The notes beneath the pieces are model-generated. The model did no database searches. It saw nothing but the letters and a program-made list of their open reading frames with translations, and was not told the origin of the DNA. Positions 60,663 through 64,000 of a DNA stretch of 64,000 nt are shown here, in pieces. Position numbers and translations under genes: made by a program. The number at the start of each line of letters is the position of its first letter. Position 1 is the stretch's first letter. The stretch comes from Stropharia rugosoannulata (lineage: Eukaryota; Basidiomycota; Agaricomycetes; Agaricales; Strophariaceae), in contig JANCIK010000011.1 of NCBI GenBank assembly GCA_028532985.1, positions 1,302,001-1,366,000 on the forward strand. The letters are read 5' to 3'.

Positions 60663-63600
60663 CTATTGCAGGGCCTCAACCAGCCCATGCGCAAACTGCT
60701 CCATTCCAATGACCCTAAATAGCCCGCTTCCACCCCATTCTGAACCTTCCCCGAATTCGCGTTTCCAAGCACGGCCTACAGAAGGAATAACATAATTCAG
60801 TTGGGGAAGCGGTGATTTTTAGCGAAGTTAGCTCACTCAATCCATCCTCCCAAGCATAGAGTTCAACGCGCCATCCGCGCCGGAGTGCAGTCCTTACAGG
60901 ACCTTACCATCATGAAAATTAGAAGTTTGCAAGCAATACACGAGATAAACATACCGAGAAAGCCGTCTTCATTGAACTGCCCGACGTTCCCATCGCCTGT
61001 GGCGAGAACAATTGTCGAACCTTCAGGAACGTTGTCAGTTGCCGCTATGGCCTGGTGAAGTTTCAACTGCAAGAGTTCGTCGACCCCTTGCTCGCGGAAT
61101 TTCACGTTGCCTGATGTACCGTAATAGGGATGCAAGCTCCCCGGTTCCATCTGACTCGCCAGTCCACCACCACCACTGCCGGAGAGGTGACGTGTGTGTG
61201 CAGAGCTCCTCTTCTTCATGGCTGATGGTGAACCCGAGGTTGATGATGTACTGATAGGACTTGACTGAGTCGTCTTCAGTGCCCCGCTCGGCCTAGACGT
61301 CACCGTCTTGTCTTTGTCTTTATAACGCTCGCGATCTAACCCGTCGCCTGATCAAATACTGTTAGATTACCAGTGAAATACAAGTGATTAAGCAAGTACC
61401 AAAGTCTGGGACGCGTATGAAAACGCGCAGTTCGTATCCAAGTCGTTCAATACCATCCATAGGTTGGTACAATGGACTCGAAGTGACGACCACCCGTCCT
61501 GATTGAAAGTCAGTAAATGGGCATAAACAGGAATATGTAAAACATACTGGTAACCGGTCTCCCTCTCTCTAGAATGAGTGCCAGTGCAGTATGCCATAAG
61601 CGTCGAGGATACTTCTTATCCTTCGTATACGGCATAACGTCATCTCCGCCCCCGGAATCATCTTCAACAGCGCTCTGAAACTCGTAGCCGTCCGAGTTCG
61701 CCCCTCTTTCTTTCTCCAATGTTGCAGTCGACTTGGTGGAAGTATCCAGATCCTTAGACTTCATATGCTCGCTTAACACAGATGTAGTGGGGAAGGAGCG
61801 AGACATAGTTGCAAAAGAAGGTAGAGGAATGGCAACATCCACGGTCTTATTGGGCACGGGTAGTGGCCGACTGTTTGTTGGCTTCACCGTGTCAAAGGCT
61901 GCAGACGCAAGGTTAGCCTGATCACGGGCCTTGTTTAATGTTCCCGCCTTGCTGATAATGGCAGGAGGAGGGCGGTTTTGCACTCTATTCGCTGCACTCT
62001 TTCGGTTAAATTGCGCTCGTTTAAGGTGGGACAATAGACCAATGAGAATATTAGAGCTTTTTATACGTTGCAATGAGAGATGGAGATATATGCGACACTG
62101 AGAAACTCACTGGTCAATGAAGATATGTACCAATGCATCACTTCTTCCAGGAGGGCGCCCCCTGGGATCGATATCTTCTTCTTCTGCGTCAGTACTGTCG
62201 CCGACTTTTTCTGGGCCGTTCTTTTCATCCGCTTGGTCGTCATCAAAATCGAACAGTGCAACACTACCAGCAACTTCTTTAACACCAGCAGTAATATCTT
62301 TCTCCGCCTTTCTATTACGACCTCTCCTTCCTCCTCGTCTGGTCTGGTGATAGGGAGATTTAGACGACTCGGGCATTTCCTCTGCTCCCCCATTGCTGCC
62401 TTTCAATTTGCCTCCCTGGCCGCCTTGTTGCTCTAATCGATAAATAACTCGTCCCAGATCTTCGCGCTGTTCAGGGAATGAATCGCGCAATTGCTTAGCT
62501 AGTGCTATAAGACGACCGCGTTTGCTGTCAAGAGGAGGTTGGTTCTTGTCTGGCTTCGTGTTCATGAGTACAATCCCAGAGCCAGATGCAATTAGATAGT
62601 TCTGCAACTGGTTTCGATCCATATCAAGGATATCTTCCCGTCCAAGGCTAATTCCGCTTTTCCGCGCTTTAATAACGGGAAGCTCGTTGTGAGGGTATGC
62701 CGCAGGAGATGACCATGCATCCGGAGTATTCGAGTCGACGTCTAAATCTGGAATTGACTGGGAGTGCTTTACGCGCTTCGACCGAGTACGCTTCCTCTTC
62801 TCTGGGGATCCAGAGACATCAGGCGCTGGAGGCTCTAGATTCTCATAGACCTCGGCGGGCTCTTGAAGACCCTGTTTATGTACAGGATCTGCGAACTGGG
62901 CATCGTCGAGATTTGTCAGGTGTCCAGGTGATCCGGGAGTGCTCTGATATGCGCCAGTGATGCCCTCTATTGCATGTACATGGACCATATCCCGAGCTTT
63001 TCTCTTGCGACTGCGCTCTCGCCGTCGCTTAGGCGGCTTCAAGAGCGACAGGTTAGATAAGCTGTCATTATCCTCTCCCCTGTCGTCTTCATTGACATGG
63101 AGTCGTACAACGGCATTGTCGAGCAAGTCATCTTCCTGAGCTACTCCTAAATCACCCTGACCAGCGCCAGCATCAAGCTCGACCTGATCGACGTCTCCGA
63201 GGTCAAATGCAGTGGAATCATATCTTTGTTTCTCCCTCTCCCTCTCCCTCTTCCCAACCCGCTTGCCTTTCTTTCCAAGAAAATTGATAGGTGACGTGCT
63301 GGATTCCGCCGAAAGAAGCCTCCTTTCGAGCTGGTCGGAATTAGTGGGTGTCTTCTCCCCAGCATCAAGATCGTAATTTTCTGGGTCCTCTTCGTCGCTC
63401 GGGGCAGGGTCGGGTCGTTTGAGAACAGTCACAGTATGAACATTTTTCTTCGAACTAGAAGCGGACTTAGATGAAGAGGGAGCGATAAGGAACTCTTTAT
63501 CCCTGACCCTGACTTTAGTGGGGGTCTTGAGACCTTCGCCACTAAGCGGCAGCGAGATAAGGGACATGGGGTGGGACCCGGAAAGTGCCGTAGCAACACT

Positions 63601-64000
63601 TTTCACTTTCTTCTTCTTGGGTGATGATGTCGCACTGACGGGGAGCGGGAAGGAAGCAAGATCATCTGCTTGCAAATCTTTAGTGGACAGGCCAATATCA
63701 TCTCCCCCAGGCCCTTGGATAGCATCTGGAGTTTGTATTGTGCCAACCGATGAGTGTGTCTTCGTAGGCCTCTTCCGCCGGCGCTTGCGCTTGGGTTGGT
63801 CTACTTCATTACCTAGAAATAAATCAGATAAAAGGGTCATTCGACTTGTTTCAACTGGTTGGTTTCAACCAAAAAACAAACAAACACAGAAAAACGGGAG
63901 AAAAAGTTATTTAAAGACATACCGATAACATGTTTCCAACCGTCTTCTCCCTCAGCTACGTTAGGAACCCCTTCATTTACAGCGTCGCCTTCCTCCCCTG
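60663..64000 (-). CDS. NYN-domain (PIN-like) putative ribonuclease, 5' end outside window
   Basis: The gene enters from the right edge (exon 63923-64000, EGVPNVAEGEDGWKHVI). A long exon from 63812 encodes a disordered, highly charged region with nuclear-type basic clusters (PKRKRRRKRPTK, PPKRRRERSRKRKARD). The NYN domain starts DALVHIFID, then HSNILIGLLSHLKRAQF. After an inserted low-complexity segment it continues LWHTALALILERGRPVT, VVVTSSPLYQPMDGIERLGY, YREQ-like FREQGVDELLQLKLHQAIAA, the acidic motif TIVLATGDGNVGQFNEDGFL, RTALRRGWRVELYAWEDGLS and EQFAHGLVEALQ. The FID and TGDGN aspartates are the expected metal-binding residues. NYN proteins cut or process RNA; the target is unknown. At least six introns. 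It converges with carboxypeptidase copy 2, with 211 bp between stops. Confidence 0.85.

Overview
This is nuclear DNA from a filamentous basidiomycete, most likely an Agaricomycete. Genes are split by many short introns (about 45-70 nt, GTRNGT...CTRAY...YAG). The window carries protein families typical of mushroom-forming fungi: an OrdA-like P450, a JmjC protein, Plavaka transposases, and DUF6698 and DUF6532 proteins. All exon joins below were made by eye, so boundaries are provisional. Layout: 1-5.1 kb holds a probably intact cytochrome P450 on the minus strand. 5.1-8.6 kb has no convincing gene. 8.68-10.73 kb is a very GC-rich satellite of about 13 units, each a string of perfect or near-perfect hairpins, with one decayed copy at 11.5 kb beside an orphan Pumilio-repeat exon. 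12.1-16.9 kb (minus) holds a JmjC gene and an unrecognised, probably broken gene. 17.5-24.6 kb (plus) holds a short 28-bp repeat block, an Spt5-like KOW-repeat gene and a full-length Plavaka transposase. 25.4-33.8 kb (plus) holds a coiled-coil protein, a DUF6698 protein and a Cys-rich protein. 34.9-47.1 kb is a second transposon-like block: a small unknown gene, an F-box-like gene, a 2-oxoglutarate/Fe(II) dioxygenase-like pseudogene, a small basic protein, a second intact Plavaka transposase and a DUF6532 protein, with a 23-bp inverted repeat pair at its two sides. 48.1-52.4 kb holds an RMI1-like gene, a second DUF6698 gene and a gene with a tandemly duplicated exon. 54.2-64 kb returns to ordinary host genes: a PNPOx-type FMN-binding protein, two tandem secreted S10 serine carboxypeptidases and a NYN-domain putative ribonuclease running off the right edge. 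Overall, a repeat- and transposon-rich island of about 45 kb lies between two conventional gene segments. Its genes look like a mobile-element cargo set plus chromatin and nucleic-acid factors (JmjC, Spt5-like KOW, oxygenase-like, RMI1-like). The two transposase genes and both DUF6698 genes read open through every splice join I made, so activity is recent. The oxygenase is freshly broken by one in-frame stop and one frameshift.
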